A stretch of DNA of 64,000 bases from Mesorhizobium shangrilense (GCF_028826155.1 NZ_JAQGPN010000001.1:3725501-3789500); one strand, 5' to 3'; positions 30,404-40,251 are shown, counted from the stretch's first letter. Numbers and translations are program-made. The notes: a model not told the origin generated them from the letters alone.

Positions 30404-33400
30404 ATGCCCAACAAAATGCTGATAGACGCCTCCCACCCGGAGGAAACGCGAGTCATCGTCGTCCGCGGTAACCGCATCGAAGAATTCGATTTCGAGTCCC
30501 AGGACAAGAAACAACTCAGAGGCAACATCTATCTTGCCCGCGTGACGCGGGTCGAACCTTCGCTTCAGGCCGCCTTCGTCGAGTATGGCGGGAACCGGCA
30601 CGGCTTCCTGGCCTTCAGCGAAATCCATCCCGACTACTACCAGATCCCCGTCGCAGACCGTCAGGCGCTTCTGAAGGCCGAAGCCGCTCAGGCTCGCGCC
30701 GACGAGGACGACGACGAGGACAGCGACGGCGAGGAGCGCCAGGATCGTGGACGCGGACGGCGCAAGCGCCGCGGACGCGGACGCGACCGCAACGGCGACG
30801 CCGCCCAGGCAGCGGCGACGGAGGATGCCGACAGCGATTCTTCCGGCGATGCTTCGGACGAGATCGCGCCGATCGAGGAGTTCGAGGCGAGCGAGACGAT
30901 TGAAGCGAGCCACGAAGAGACGGACACCGACGAGACCGCAGAAACTGCAGTATCCGACGCCGCCGATGCGGAAGCGCAGGCCGAACCGGCCGAGAGCGAG
31001 GCCGATGGCCAGCCGGCGACCGAAGATGGCGGCAAATCGATGGCTGCGGCGATTGAAGGCGACGTGGTTTCGGAGCCCGCCGCCGAGGCTTCCAACGAGG
31101 TAGAGCCGCGCAGCGGCAGCGTCGAGGAAGTCAACCACGCCTCCAGCGAGGAGAATGAGGTCGAATCGGTCGGTGCAGAGGATGCGCTGGAAGAGGTTCA
31201 CGCCCGCCGCAAGCCGCTGCGCCGCCAGTACAAGATCCAGGAAGTCATAAAGCGGCGCCAGATCCTGCTCGTGCAGGTCGTCAAGGAGGAGCGGGGCAAC
31301 AAGGGCGCGGCGCTGACCACCTATCTGTCGCTCGCCGGGCGCTACTCCGTCCTGATGCCGAACACCGCCCGCGGCGGCGGCATCTCGCGCAAGATCACCA
31401 ACGCGCAGGACCGCAAGCGGCTGAAGGACGTGGTCAAGGACCTCGAGGTGCCGGAGGGCATGGGCGTCATCCTGCGCACCGCCGGCGAGAACCGCACCAA
31501 GGCCGAGATCAAGCGCGACTACGAATATCTGATGCGCCTGTGGGAGAACGTCCGCAACCTGACGCTGCAATCGACGGCGCCCGCCCTCGTCTATGAGGAG
31601 GGCTCGCTCATCAAGCGTTCGGTGCGCGACCTCTACAACAAGGACATCGACGAAATCCTGGTCTCCGGCGAGGAAGGCTACCGCGAGGCCAAGGACTTCA
31701 TGCGGATGCTGATGCCGAGCCACGCGAAGGTGGTCCAGCCCTACCGCGACACCACGCCGATCTTCGCCCGCAACGGCATCGAAGCCCAGCTGGACCGCAT
31801 GGTTCAGCCGCAGGTGACGCTGAAGAGCGGCGGCTACATCATCATCAACCAGACAGAGGCGCTGGTTGCGATCGACGTGAACTCCGGACGTTCGACCAAG
31901 GAGCACTCGATCGAGGACACCGCCCTCCAGACCAATCTGGAGGCGGCGGAGGAAGTCGCCCGGCAGCTGAGGCTGCGCGATCTTGCCGGACTGATCGTCA
32001 TCGACTTCATCGACATGGAGGAGAACCGGAACAACCGAGCGGTCGAAAAGCGTCTCAAGGACCATCTGAAGAACGACCGTGCGCGCATCCAAGTCGGGCG
32101 CATCTCGCATTTCGGCCTGATGGAGATGAGCCGCCAGCGCATCCGCGCCTCAGTGCTCGAATCGACGATGAAGCCCTGCCCGCACTGCGGCGGCACGGGC
32201 CATGTCCGCTCCGATTCGTCCGTGGCGCTGCTCGTGGTCCGCGCCATCGAGGAATTCCTGCTGAAGGACTCGCGCAACCACCTGATCGTCAAGACCCCAG
32301 CGGCCACGGCGCTCTACGTCCTCAATCACAAGCGCAGCACGCTTTCCGAACTGGAGCGGCGCTTCGCGCTTACCATCACGCTCGATGTCGACGAGACGCT
32401 TGGCGCCCAGCACTACGCGATCCTCAAGGGCGCAATCGCCGAGAAGCCGATCGACTTCGTCGAACCGGCCAGCCTGCCCGCACCGGTCTATGACGAACCA
32501 GAAGCAGCCGAGGAGATCGAGGAGGAAGTCGAGGAGACCGCCGCCGCCGAGGCTCCGTCCGAGCAGCACGCCGAGCGCCACGACGGTGCGCATCGCGAGG
32601 ATGGCGAGCATGGCCGCGACCGCAAGCGCCGCCGCCGCCGTCGGCGTCGCGGAGGTCGCGACCGCGACGAGCATCACCACGACGAGCACGACCAGCAGCC
32701 GCATGATGACGCGGAGCACCCCGTCGCCGCGGCGAACGACGACCAGCCCGAGGAAAGCGCAGAAGCGGCCGATTTGGCTGCGGCCGCCACGGGCGGCGAA
32801 GTGGTCGCCGAGGCCGTGTCCGATGCCGAGCGCAAGAAGCGGCGTCGCGGCAAGCGCGGCGGCAAGCGCAACCGGCGCGAGGACGGCACTGAGGTCTCCG
32901 AGCTCGAGGCCGGTGCGGACTCCGATGCGGAAGACGCAGCCGACGAGACGCCTGAGGCCGCAGAAGTCGCCGTGGAGGTTGCAGCCCCGGTAGAAGCAGC
33001 AGCAGAGGAGGCCCCCGCCCCTGAGGCAGCCGTCGAACCCGTTGCCGAACCGGTTGTCGAAGCTGCCCCGGAGAAGCCGAAGCGCGCGACGCGCTCCCGC
33101 AAGGCAGCGACTCCCGCCGCCGCCGATGAGGCGACTGCGGAGGCCAAGCCCGCGCGCAAGCCCCGCGCAAGCCGCAAGAAGACGGTTGAGGCGCCTGCCA
33201 TCGATGCCGCCCCGGCCATTGCCGCGGAGGTGGAGAGCGAGCCCGCTGCGGAGCCGGCAGCGCCTGCGAAGCAGGTGATCGAATCGGTCGACGCCGTACG
33301 GCCGGCGACTGAGCCTGCCGAAGCCGTGGCGAACCTGCCGGAGGCAACGCCCGAAGCCGAGGCAGCGCCCGAAGGGGAGCCGAAGCCCAAGAAGGGTGGA

Positions 33401-33430
33401 TGGTGGCAGCGCAGCAAGAGCTTCTTCTGA
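30404..33430 (+). CDS. rne: Ribonuclease E
   Basis: Endonuclease that sets mRNA decay and rRNA processing and scaffolds the degradosome. The S1 domain starts at about residue 40 (GNIYLARVTRVEPSLQAAFV) but is split by an acidic, low-complexity insert from about 97 to 262 (EDDDEDSDGEE), after which S1 resumes (ILLVQVVKEERGNKGAALT). The catalytic DNase-I-like part has INQTEALVAIDVNSGRST and LIVIDFIDMEENRN, and the Zn-link is CPHCGGTGH. From about residue 700 the C-terminal half is disordered, with Arg-rich RNA-binding patches (RKRRRRRRRRGGRDRD) and Ala/Glu/Pro stretches ending in KKGGWWQRSKSFF. Length is 1008 aa. The start has GGGGAG 11 bases upstream. Confidence 0.96.
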   Translation: MPNKMLIDASHPEETRVIVVRGNRIEEFDFESQDKKQLRGNIYLARVTRVEPSLQAAFVEYGGNRHGFLAFSEIHPDYYQIPVADRQALLKAEAAQARADEDDDEDSDGEERQDRGRGRRKRRGRGRDRNGDAAQAAATEDADSDSSGDASDEIAPIEEFEASETIEASHEETDTDETAETAVSDAADAEAQAEPAESEADGQPATEDGGKSMAAAIEGDVVSEPAAEASNEVEPRSGSVEEVNHASSEENEVESVGAEDALEEVHARRKPLRRQYKIQEVIKRRQILLVQVVKEERGNKGAALTTYLSLAGRYSVLMPNTARGGGISRKITNAQDRKRLKDVVKDLEVPEGMGVILRTAGENRTKAEIKRDYEYLMRLWENVRNLTLQSTAPALVYEEGSLIKRSVRDLYNKDIDEILVSGEEGYREAKDFMRMLMPSHAKVVQPYRDTTPIFARNGIEAQLDRMVQPQVTLKSGGYIIINQTEALVAIDVNSGRSTKEHSIEDTALQTNLEAAEEVARQLRLRDLAGLIVIDFIDMEENRNNRAVEKRLKDHLKNDRARIQVGRISHFGLMEMSRQRIRASVLESTMKPCPHCGGTGHVRSDSSVALLVVRAIEEFLLKDSRNHLIVKTPAATALYVLNHKRSTLSELERRFALTITLDVDETLGAQHYAILKGAIAEKPIDFVEPASLPAPVYDEPEAAEEIEEEVEETAAAEAPSEQHAERHDGAHREDGEHGRDRKRRRRRRRRGGRDRDEHHHDEHDQQPHDDAEHPVAAANDDQPEESAEAADLAAAATGGEVVAEAVSDAERKKRRRGKRGGKRNRREDGTEVSELEAGADSDAEDAADETPEAAEVAVEVAAPVEAAAEEAPAPEAAVEPVAEPVVEAAPEKPKRATRSRKAATPAAADEATAEAKPARKPRASRKKTVEAPAIDAAPAIAAEVESEPAAEPAAPAKQVIESVDAVRPATEPAEAVANLPEATPEAEAAPEGEPKPKKGGWWQRSKSFF

Positions 33431-33462
33431 GAGCTCAGCGCCTGACGTTATCTCGTTGAGTT

Positions 33463-33494
33463 GAAAGGGCCTGCCGACATCGGCAGGCCCTTTC
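33463..33494. terminator. Strong hairpin downstream of rne
   Basis: GAAAGGGCCTGCCGA and its complement form a near-perfect stem of about 15 bp around a short loop, starting 33 bp after the rne stop. It resembles an intrinsic terminator, with CCCTTTC at the 3' side. Symmetry would let it act on both strands. Confidence 0.75.
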
Positions 33495-33859
33495 ACATTG
33501 TGGACGCCAATGTGGAGGCTTCATCGCCCGGGCCAGCGCGTTCAGGGCGAATGAGCCGAGCGTCGAATTGCCGTTCTCGTCCGCCCCGGTGGCCACATGC
33601 AGACGGGTGCGAGGCCGAGGCCGGGTTCAGAATGCGATGCTGCGTCTGCCGGGAATGCCAGCATGGAACCCAGTGCACGGATCAGTATCAGCGCGTGGAT
33701 GCGCCCTGCCGCTTCGCGAAGACAACCGAATGCCCGCGTTCGGGATCGCGCCCGCCACGAGCGACGGGGCCCTGCCCGCACCAGCTTACGGCCGACGCGC
33801 CGTCACAGCGTGTCGCTTGCTTCAGGAATTTTTACGGAACGAGTGCGCGGGACGAACCT
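33495..33859 (-). other. Gene-free stretch with a possible decayed minus-strand ORF
   Basis: About 365 bp between the rne terminator and the aminotransferase stop. No intact gene is convincing. On the minus strand one frame reads a signal-like segment (ALILIRALGSMLAFPADAAS, then HSEPGLGLAPVCM). A different frame continues as VATGADENGNSTLGSFALNA up to near 33500, as if one small exported protein had been split by a frameshift. Neither half has a good start context. Confidence 0.3.
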
Positions 33860-35008
33860 TCAGCGCAGCCATCGGTCAAGACGTTCGAGCGCCTCGACCA
33901 TGTCGTCATGGCTGCCCGCATAGGAGAACCGCATGTAGCGATGCCCTTGCAGGGGATCAAAGTCGCGCCCCGGCGTAGCGGCCACATGCGCCTCGGCGAG
34001 CATCTTTTGCGCAAACTCCATGCTGTCGTTGGTTAGCCTGGCGACGTCGCAGAAAGCGTAGAAGGCGCCGTCCATCGGAGCCGCCAGGGTGAATCCCAGC
34101 TCGGGCAGCCGCTGCATGAGCAGATCCCTGTTCCAGGCATAGCGCGCCTTGACCGCCTCGAGCTCCTCGGTGGCGCCGAAGGCCTCGACGGCCGCGGTCT
34201 GCGAAAGCTCCGGCGCCGAGATGTAGAGGCTCTGCTGCACTCGCTCCACGGCCCGCACCAGGCGTTCCGGCAGCACCATCCAGCCGATCCGCCAGCCAGT
34301 CATGCAGTAATATTTCGAGAAAGAGTTGATGACGGTGACATCGTTGTCGAACGCCAGCGCGGTGACGTCGGGTCCGGCATAGGACAGGCGGTGGTAGATC
34401 TCGTCCGAGATGACGGCGATGTCCAGTTCGGACGCCGTGCGCACCAACCGTTCGAGTTCCGCGGGCGGCACCAGTGCGCCAGTCGGGTTGGCGGGACTGG
34501 CGAACAGGACGCCCTTGAGCTTCTTCTCGGCGTAGGCTGCAGCGAGATGATCGGCATCCAGGAAGGGTGCGCCTTCGAGCTCGATCTCGACGACGTCGAT
34601 GCCGAGCGCGGCCATGATGTTGCGGTAGGCCGGGTAGCCGGGCGCGGCAATCGCCACGCGGTCACCCGGATCGAACATGGTGAGGAAGGCGAGGTTGAAC
34701 GCCGCCGACGAACCCGTTGTCACCGCAATGCGCGACGCCGGCACATCGACGCCGTAGTGCTCGGCGTAATGCTTCGAGATGGCTGCCCGCAGCGATGCCG
34801 TGCCGAGGGAATCTGTATAACCGATGCGGCCGTCGACCAGCGCCCGCTGCGCTGCCTCGCGCACGGCAAGCGGCGCAGGGTCGGAGGGCTGGCCTACCGC
34901 CATCGAGATGACTGGGGTCCCGCCGGCCCGCAGCCGATTGGCCTCGGCAAGCACGTCCATGGCATGGAATGGCTCGACCTCGCCGCGTTTCGAGAGTGCA
35001 ACAGTCAT
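33860..35008 (-). CDS. Class I/II PLP-dependent aminotransferase
   Basis: Fold-type I aminotransferase of 382 aa. The N-terminus has SMAVGQPSDPAP; substrate and cofactor segments include GYTDSLGTASLR, TTGSSAAFNLAF, ASPANPTGALV and the PLP aspartate and tyrosine in VISDEIYHRLSY. The Schiff-base lysine is in SFSKYYCMTGWRIGW, and the carboxylate-binding arginine in RYMRFSYA. Specificity cannot be read from sequence; aspartate- or aromatic-type use is possible. The ATG at 35008 has GGAG 8 bases upstream; the 15 codons before it are unlikely to be translated. It is convergent with rne and divergent from the M48 protease. Confidence 0.9.
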   Translation of the reverse strand: MTVALSKRGEVEPFHAMDVLAEANRLRAGGTPVISMAVGQPSDPAPLAVREAAQRALVDGRIGYTDSLGTASLRAAISKHYAEHYGVDVPASRIAVTTGSSAAFNLAFLTMFDPGDRVAIAAPGYPAYRNIMAALGIDVVEIELEGAPFLDADHLAAAYAEKKLKGVLFASPANPTGALVPPAELERLVRTASELDIAVISDEIYHRLSYAGPDVTALAFDNDVTVINSFSKYYCMTGWRIGWMVLPERLVRAVERVQQSLYISAPELSQTAAVEAFGATEELEAVKARYAWNRDLLMQRLPELGFTLAAPMDGAFYAFCDVARLTNDSMEFAQKMLAEAHVAATPGRDFDPLQGHRYMRFSYAGSHDDMVEALERLDRWLR

Positions 35009-35082
35009 GAGGGAAACTCCGGGCGGATCCCGAGCGTCCGCCTTGCGCCGCACAAATGCCCGATTGATATGGGGATCACAAG

Positions 35083-36546
35083 TTGATGAATCGGCTGCTC
35101 TTCCCTTTTCACTTCCATGCAGCTCGTTTACCAGTGGGCGCTCAAATGGCGAAGCTGACGAAATCCTTGGCCTCCTGGACGCGCCTAGCCGTCAGCGCGA
35201 CGGTGGCCGCATCCCTTTTCGCGTTCTCCATCCAGCCTTCCTTCGCCCAGCAGCGCAGCGTGCCGATCGTGCGGGATGCAGAGATCGAGGCACTGGTGCG
35301 CGAATATGCGCGCCCCATTCTCAAGGCCGCCGGCCTCGCCAATTCCGGCATCGAGATCGTGCTGGTCAACGAATCGAGCTTCAACGCCTTCGTCGCCGGC
35401 CGGCGCATTTTCATCAATACCGGCGCGCTGATGGCTGCCGAGACGCCCAACGAGATCATCGGCGTACTCGCCCATGAGGCCGGCCACATCGCCGGCGGCC
35501 ACCAGGAGCGGCTGCGCGATCAGCTGGCGCGCGCCCAGACCATGGCCATCGTCGCCGGGCTGCTCGGCGTCGGCGCGTCCCTGGCGGGTGCGGGCGCGAA
35601 GAGCCCAGCCCTCGCCCAGGCGGGCGCCGGCATCGCCATGGGTGGTGGCGAGTTCGCGCGCCGCGGCCTGATGAGCTACCAGCGGACGGAGGAGGCTACG
35701 GCCGACCGCTCGGCCCTCACCTACCTCGAGCGCACCGGACAGTCTCCCGTCGGCATGCTGAAGACGTTCGAGCGGTTCCAGTCGGCGCTCGCCCTTTCCG
35801 GCGCGCAGGTCGACCCGTACCGGATCAGTCACCCCACCCCGCGCGACCGTATCGCCAACCTGGAGGCGCTGGCGCAGAAAAGCCCCTACTTCGACAAGGT
35901 CGATGCACCTGGCCTGCAGCAGCGCCATGACATGATGCGCGCCAAGATCGCCGTCTACACGCAGGGGCAGTCGGCGGCGCAACGGCTATTCCGAAAGGAG
36001 CGCACGTCGCTTGCCGCCCAGTATGGTGACGCACAGGCGACCTTCGTCTACGGCAACCCGCGCTCGGCGCTCTCCAAGACGGACGCACTGCTCGCGGAAC
36101 AGCCCAAGAACCCCTATTTCCACGAGCTGCGCGGCGACGTACTGATGAAGGCTAACCGGCCGGCAGAAGCTGCGAAGGCCTATGCGACCGCCGTCAGTCT
36201 CGATCCCGAAAAATCGGGCATGCTGATGATCGGATACGGCCAAGCCCTGCTGGCGGTCGGCACGCCGGATGCCGTCGACAAGGCGGTGACGCAGCTGCGC
36301 AAGGGGCTGGACCGGGATCCCGAGAATTCCGCCGCCTACCGCTATCTGGCGCAGGCCTACGGGCAGAAGGGCGACATCGCCGAGGCCGAGCTTGCAACTG
36401 CCGACGGCTATTACTACGCCGGCAACTACAGCGAGGCGAAGGTTTTGGCCGCCAGGGCGCAGCAGAAATTCAAGCGCGGTTCCCCGGGCTGGGTGCGGGC
36501 GCAGGACATCATCAATCACCAGACAGGCAAGAAGAAGAAGGGCTGA
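35083..36546 (+). CDS. M48-family metalloprotease with TPR repeats (BepA-like)
   Basis: Periplasmic zinc protease of 487 aa. An export signal lies near residues 22-55 (MAKLTKSLASWTRLAVSATV, then AASLFAFSIQPSFAQQ). The catalytic HExxH motif is in GVLAHEAGHIAGGH, with the third ligand region in YQRTEEATADRSALTYL. After the M48 domain come TPR-like helices (PYFHELRGDVLMKANRPAEA, SAAYRYLAQAYGQKGDIAEA). This layout matches BepA/LoiP-type enzymes that police outer-membrane protein assembly. Start alternatives are 35083 and the ATG at 35146; the signal peptide fits the latter better. The DsbA-like gene follows after 42 bp, which suggests an oxidative envelope-folding operon. Confidence 0.92.
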   Translation: MMNRLLFPFHFHAARLPVGAQMAKLTKSLASWTRLAVSATVAASLFAFSIQPSFAQQRSVPIVRDAEIEALVREYARPILKAAGLANSGIEIVLVNESSFNAFVAGRRIFINTGALMAAETPNEIIGVLAHEAGHIAGGHQERLRDQLARAQTMAIVAGLLGVGASLAGAGAKSPALAQAGAGIAMGGGEFARRGLMSYQRTEEATADRSALTYLERTGQSPVGMLKTFERFQSALALSGAQVDPYRISHPTPRDRIANLEALAQKSPYFDKVDAPGLQQRHDMMRAKIAVYTQGQSAAQRLFRKERTSLAAQYGDAQATFVYGNPRSALSKTDALLAEQPKNPYFHELRGDVLMKANRPAEAAKAYATAVSLDPEKSGMLMIGYGQALLAVGTPDAVDKAVTQLRKGLDRDPENSAAYRYLAQAYGQKGDIAEAELATADGYYYAGNYSEAKVLAARAQQKFKRGSPGWVRAQDIINHQTGKKKKG

Positions 36547-36588
36547 CGCGCCGCAAGTCGCCGCAGCCCATCTCAAGGGATCGAAGCA

Positions 36589-37380
36589 ATGAACAAATCC
36601 ATCCTGCTCGGCGCGACGGGCATCGCCGTCGCGTTCGGCATGCTTGCATTCGGCTACACGGCGGGCAACGTCCAGCCGGCCAGGGCCGTGGAGGCGCCGC
36701 AGACCGTGGCGACGCCAGCCCCCGTGGACAAGGGCGAGGTCGAGAAGATCGTCCGTGACTATCTGGTCGCCAACCCGGAGATCCTCGACGAGATGCAGGC
36801 GGCGTTGGACGCCAAGCGCACAGAGCAGCAGCGGATCGCCCAGATCGAGACGATTCGGGCGAACAAGGACGAGATCTTCAACTCCAAGCACGACGCCGTC
36901 GTCGGCAACCCGAACGGCACGATCACCATCGTCGAGTTCTATGACTACAATTGCGGCTTCTGCAAACGCGCGCTGGACGACATGAAGGCGCTGACCGACG
37001 CCGACCCCGAGCTGCGATTCGTGCTGAAGGAGTTTCCGATTCTCGGTCCCGACTCCCAGAAGGCCCATATGGTCGCCAGCGCATTCCAGCGCCTGATGCC
37101 GGAGAAGTATGAGGAGTTCCACCAAAAGCTCCTCGGCCACGAGGGTCGCGCCGGTGAAGAATCGGCCATGAAGCTCGCGCTTTCGCTGGGAGCCGACGAA
37201 GCCAGGCTGCGGGCGGAACTGGAGAATCCCGAGATCGTGGAAAACTTCTCGCGAACCTACGACCTCGCCAGCAAGCTCGCCATCACCGGCACGCCGTCCT
37301 ACGTAGTCGGCAACGAGGTGGTGTTCGGCGCACTCGGCAGGGACGTCCTGAGCGAGAGGATCGCCGCCGCCCGGGACTGA
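36589..37380 (+). CDS. DsbA-family thiol:disulfide oxidoreductase (Com1/ScsC-like)
   Basis: Exported thioredoxin-fold oxidoreductase of 263 aa. After an N-terminal signal (LLGATGIAVAFGMLAFGYTA) comes a helical segment (KGEVEKIVRDYLVANPEILD) like the trimerisation arm of ScsC/Com1 proteins. The active site is CGFC in VEFYDYNCGFCKRAL, and the cis-proline loop is ITGTPSYVV. It probably introduces or shuffles disulfides in periplasmic proteins. It is co-transcribed with the upstream M48 protease (42-bp gap, AAGGGA before the ATG). Confidence 0.93.
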   Translation: MNKSILLGATGIAVAFGMLAFGYTAGNVQPARAVEAPQTVATPAPVDKGEVEKIVRDYLVANPEILDEMQAALDAKRTEQQRIAQIETIRANKDEIFNSKHDAVVGNPNGTITIVEFYDYNCGFCKRALDDMKALTDADPELRFVLKEFPILGPDSQKAHMVASAFQRLMPEKYEEFHQKLLGHEGRAGEESAMKLALSLGADEARLRAELENPEIVENFSRTYDLASKLAITGTPSYVVGNEVVFGALGRDVLSERIAAARD

Positions 37381-37727
37381 GGCAGACAGCTTCTGCTAAT
37401 CGCGTTCCTGCGGGAGCGGCGGGCACTCTAACGAACGCACGTCCGCCGCTCTATCTGTTCGTGATCAGAATTTGTACGATGCCGGACGATTCCCTCTGGC
37501 TGCGAAACGCTCTACGCCAGCGGTCCCGATCCTGCCGAAGGCGTCCCGGCGCCGCGGCAGCGGCTCGTGCGCGGCCCCTGGCAAACGCGATCCTACGAAG
37601 ATCGCCTGTCGCCGAGATCCGTCTCGACGGCGGAGGACCGTCTCTCAGAAAGCATCGCCCTGAGGGGCGGCATACGTTCGAAGATCGGAAGGAGGATCAA
37701 TTCCGGGCATGTCGCCCTGGAAAAAAA
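37381..37727. other. Intergenic region without a gene
   Basis: About 347 bp between the DsbA-like gene and tRNA-Asp. It begins with a weak hairpin (GAGCGGCGG 37414-37422 with CCGCCGCTC 37443-37451) that may end the upstream operon, and then contains a copy of a dispersed repeat at 37470-37511. Short frames here show no protein features. Seven T residues on the minus strand at the 37721-37727 edge are the likely tRNA-Asp termination signal. Confidence 0.5.
37470..37511 (+). repeat. Dispersed palindromic repeat, copy A
   Basis: About 42 bp sharing the pattern TTTGTRCGAYGCCGGACGAT, then TYCSTCTGGCTG, with copy B at 53270-53311. The core GCCGGACG...TCTGGC is an imperfect inverted repeat. Copy A is slightly degenerate (TTCCC instead of TTTCG at the centre). 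Confidence 0.65.
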
Positions 37728-37804
37728 TGGCGCGAGTGACGGGGCTCGAACCCGCGACCTCCGGCGTGACAGGCCGGCACTCTAACCGACTGAGCTACAC
37801 CCGC
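37728..37804 (-). tRNA. tRNA-Asp (anticodon GTC)
   Basis: A 77-nt cloverleaf with encoded CCA. The acceptor stem pairs GCGGGTG with CACTCGC (one G-U pair), the D-arm is TAGCTCAGTCGGTTAGAG, and the anticodon stem CCGGC/GCCGG holds the loop CTGTCAC with anticodon GTC. The T-arm has GGTTCGAGCCC. A run of seven T follows on the minus strand. Confidence 0.97.
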
Positions 37805-38007
37805 GCACCCGACGCTTGCTTCGTCAGCGGCGTCGTGGCGGTCAATTACGAAGTTCGTTGGGGAGTGTCAAGCGCACCAAACGCCTTTGTGCAGAACATC
37901 TCGATTTCCGCAACGGAAGGTCGAGAAAACCGTCGGTGTTCCTATCCGGCAACTGGCGATTTCAGCTTGCGCATGTCGGCCTTACAGCCTAAACGATCCG
38001 CCGGTCC

Positions 38008-38083
<76 letters not shown>

Positions 38084-38371
38084 TTTTTCTTCGAATCTCA
38101 CGGCAGTTCGCTTCGCTCACGCCCCCGATGGGATGGCCTGATCGGCCGGCCGAGGCCGCCCTGCGAACCCTGTGGGTTCGACATCTCTCCCGAGACCTCT
38201 ATCAGAAACTGCTTCCGCCCCAGAGCCATGGGCAGCAGTCTGTACCGATGACATGGGTGACAACCTCGTGCCGAACAGGTTGTCGATAACCTGCAAGGTC
38301 TGTCTGCCAGCGCACGGTCGCATAGCATCGCGGACATGCCGCTTGATGTCTGCATGCCGGAACGCGCCGCG

Positions 38372-40156
38372 TCAGGCCCTCGCCGCGTCGAGCACGCGGA
38401 ATTGCACCCGCCGCACCCCGTTCCAGTAGTTCGAGGACAAGGTGCCTGCGAGATGCACGGTAGAGCCCCTGTTCCTGACGAGGAAGTCGCCAAGGTCGGT
38501 GTCGGCCGCGCGGAAGGCCATTGCCTGCAGGCGGCCGCCGCCGTCGGAGCGCAGTTCGACCCTTATGTGGTTGGCGCCGACGAGGCGCGCATCGACGATT
38601 CGGTGCCGCGGCACGGCAAAGGCCGGCGCCGGATGGCCCGCGCCGTAAGGCCCCGCGGCCTCCAGCGAATCGAGCAGCGATTCTGTCGCGCCCTCGGCGG
38701 CCACCGCAGCGTCTATCTTCAGCGTCTCCTCGTCGCGCAGCTTCGCCACCGCTGCCTGGGCGCGGTCCTCGAAGAAGGCGCGCAGCGCGCCAAGCTTCGC
38801 GCGCTCAACCGTGATACCGGCCGCCATCGCGTGGCCGCCGCCCTTCACGAGCAGGCCTTCCGTCACCGCGTCGCGCACCAGATGGCCGAGATCGAAGCCG
38901 GGGATCGAGCGCCCCGAACCAGCGCCGACGCCACTCGGGTTGAAGGCGATCGCAAAAGCCGGCCGCCGCGCATGATCCTTGAGGCGGGAGGCGAGCAGGC
39001 CGACAATGCCCGGGTGCCAATTGTCCCGCGCGGTCACCAGAATGCCGGGGCCGCCTCCCCCGATCAGTTCCGCGTCGGCCTCGGCGCGCGCTTCGGCCAG
39101 CATGGTCTGCTCCATCGCCTGCCGTTCCTGGTTCAGCCGGTCGAGGGTTTCGGCGATCCGCTGCACCTCCACCGGATCCTCACTGGCGAGCAGCCGGCTG
39201 CCGAGCGCGGCGTCCCCGATGCGTCCTCCAGCGTTGATGCGCGGACCGAGCAGGAACGAGAGGTGGAAGGTGTTCATCGGCTCGCCGATGCGCGCCACGC
39301 CCGAGAGTGCGGCGAGCCCCTTGTTCTGCAACTGGCGAATGGCCAGCAATCCCTTCGCCACGAAGGCGCGGTTGATGCCTGTCAGCGCCACCACGTCGCA
39401 GACGGTCGCCAGCGCGACAAGGTCAAGGTAGCCGAGGAGATCGGGCCCAGGCGTGGCCGGCAGCCGCGCGCGCAGGACCTTCGCGGTCTGGACCAGCGCA
39501 AGAAACACCACACCGGCGGCGCACATGTGCCCCTGCCCCGAAAGATCGTCCTCGCGATTCGGATTGACGACCGGGATAGCTTCCGGCAACGCGCCGCCGA
39601 CCTGGTGATGGTCGAGCACCACGACGTCGGCGCCGGCCTCGCGCGCCGCAGCAATGGACGGCGCACTGTTGGTGCCGCAGTCGACGGTCACGATCAGCGT
39701 CGCGCCGCGTCCCACCAGCTCGCGCATCGCGTCCGGATTGGGGCCGTAGCCTTCGAAGATGCGATCGGGGATGTAGATTTCGGAGGAGACGCCGTAGTGG
39801 ACCAAAAAGCGGCTGAGCAGCGCCGAGGAAGCCGCGCCGTCGACGTCATAGTCGCCGAATATCGCGACCTTCTCGTTGCGGACGACGGCGTCGGCGAGGC
39901 GTTCGGCCGCGGCCTCCATGTCGGTCAGCGACACGGGATTGGGCAGGAGGTCGCGAATCGTCGGATCGAGGAAGCGGACGGTCTCCGCTGTCGTGACGCC
40001 CCTGCCCGCGAGGACGCGTGCCACGATGTCCGGGACCCCATGATCCTGCGCGATGGCGAGAGCGGCCATGTCCTGCCGCTCGTTCAGCCGGTGCTCCCAG
40101 GCAAGCCCGGTCGCAGACTTCCGCACGCCCAGAAAGAAACGCTTTTCGTCCGCCAC
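38372..40156 (-). CDS. recJ: Single-stranded-DNA exonuclease RecJ
   Basis: 5'-3' ssDNA exonuclease of recombination and mismatch repair. The DHH-superfamily motifs are intact: IFGDYDVDGAASSALL, VDCGTNS, VVLDHHQVGG and GHMCAAGVVF, with the DHHA1 C-terminal part carrying GGGHAMAAGITVE. Length is about 594 aa from the GTG at 40156, which has GGGTGAAG upstream and begins VADEKRFFLG; an ATG at 40186 is the alternative. It is the last gene of a minus-strand series following glpX by 95 bp. Confidence 0.95.
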   Translation of the reverse strand: MADEKRFFLGVRKSATGLAWEHRLNERQDMAALAIAQDHGVPDIVARVLAGRGVTTAETVRFLDPTIRDLLPNPVSLTDMEAAAERLADAVVRNEKVAIFGDYDVDGAASSALLSRFLVHYGVSSEIYIPDRIFEGYGPNPDAMRELVGRGATLIVTVDCGTNSAPSIAAAREAGADVVVLDHHQVGGALPEAIPVVNPNREDDLSGQGHMCAAGVVFLALVQTAKVLRARLPATPGPDLLGYLDLVALATVCDVVALTGINRAFVAKGLLAIRQLQNKGLAALSGVARIGEPMNTFHLSFLLGPRINAGGRIGDAALGSRLLASEDPVEVQRIAETLDRLNQERQAMEQTMLAEARAEADAELIGGGGPGILVTARDNWHPGIVGLLASRLKDHARRPAFAIAFNPSGVGAGSGRSIPGFDLGHLVRDAVTEGLLVKGGGHAMAAGITVERAKLGALRAFFEDRAQAAVAKLRDEETLKIDAAVAAEGATESLLDSLEAAGPYGAGHPAPAFAVPRHRIVDARLVGANHIRVELRSDGGGRLQAMAFRAADTDLGDFLVRNRGSTVHLAGTLSSNYWNGVRRVQFRVLDAARA

Positions 40157-40251
40157 CGCTTCACCCGTCCGACAACGGCTGAACATAGGCGCGGTCGGTG
40201 CGCTTTTTCAAAGCGAAAGCTGCCTCGGGCCGCCTGACGTGGCGGTAATCA

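Noticed and set aside
30059..33496. Several long antisense frames across rne and in the suf and recJ regions
   Set aside because: High-GC coding DNA keeps the complementary frames open. The sense proteins have complete domains, while the antisense ones are low-complexity and without motifs.
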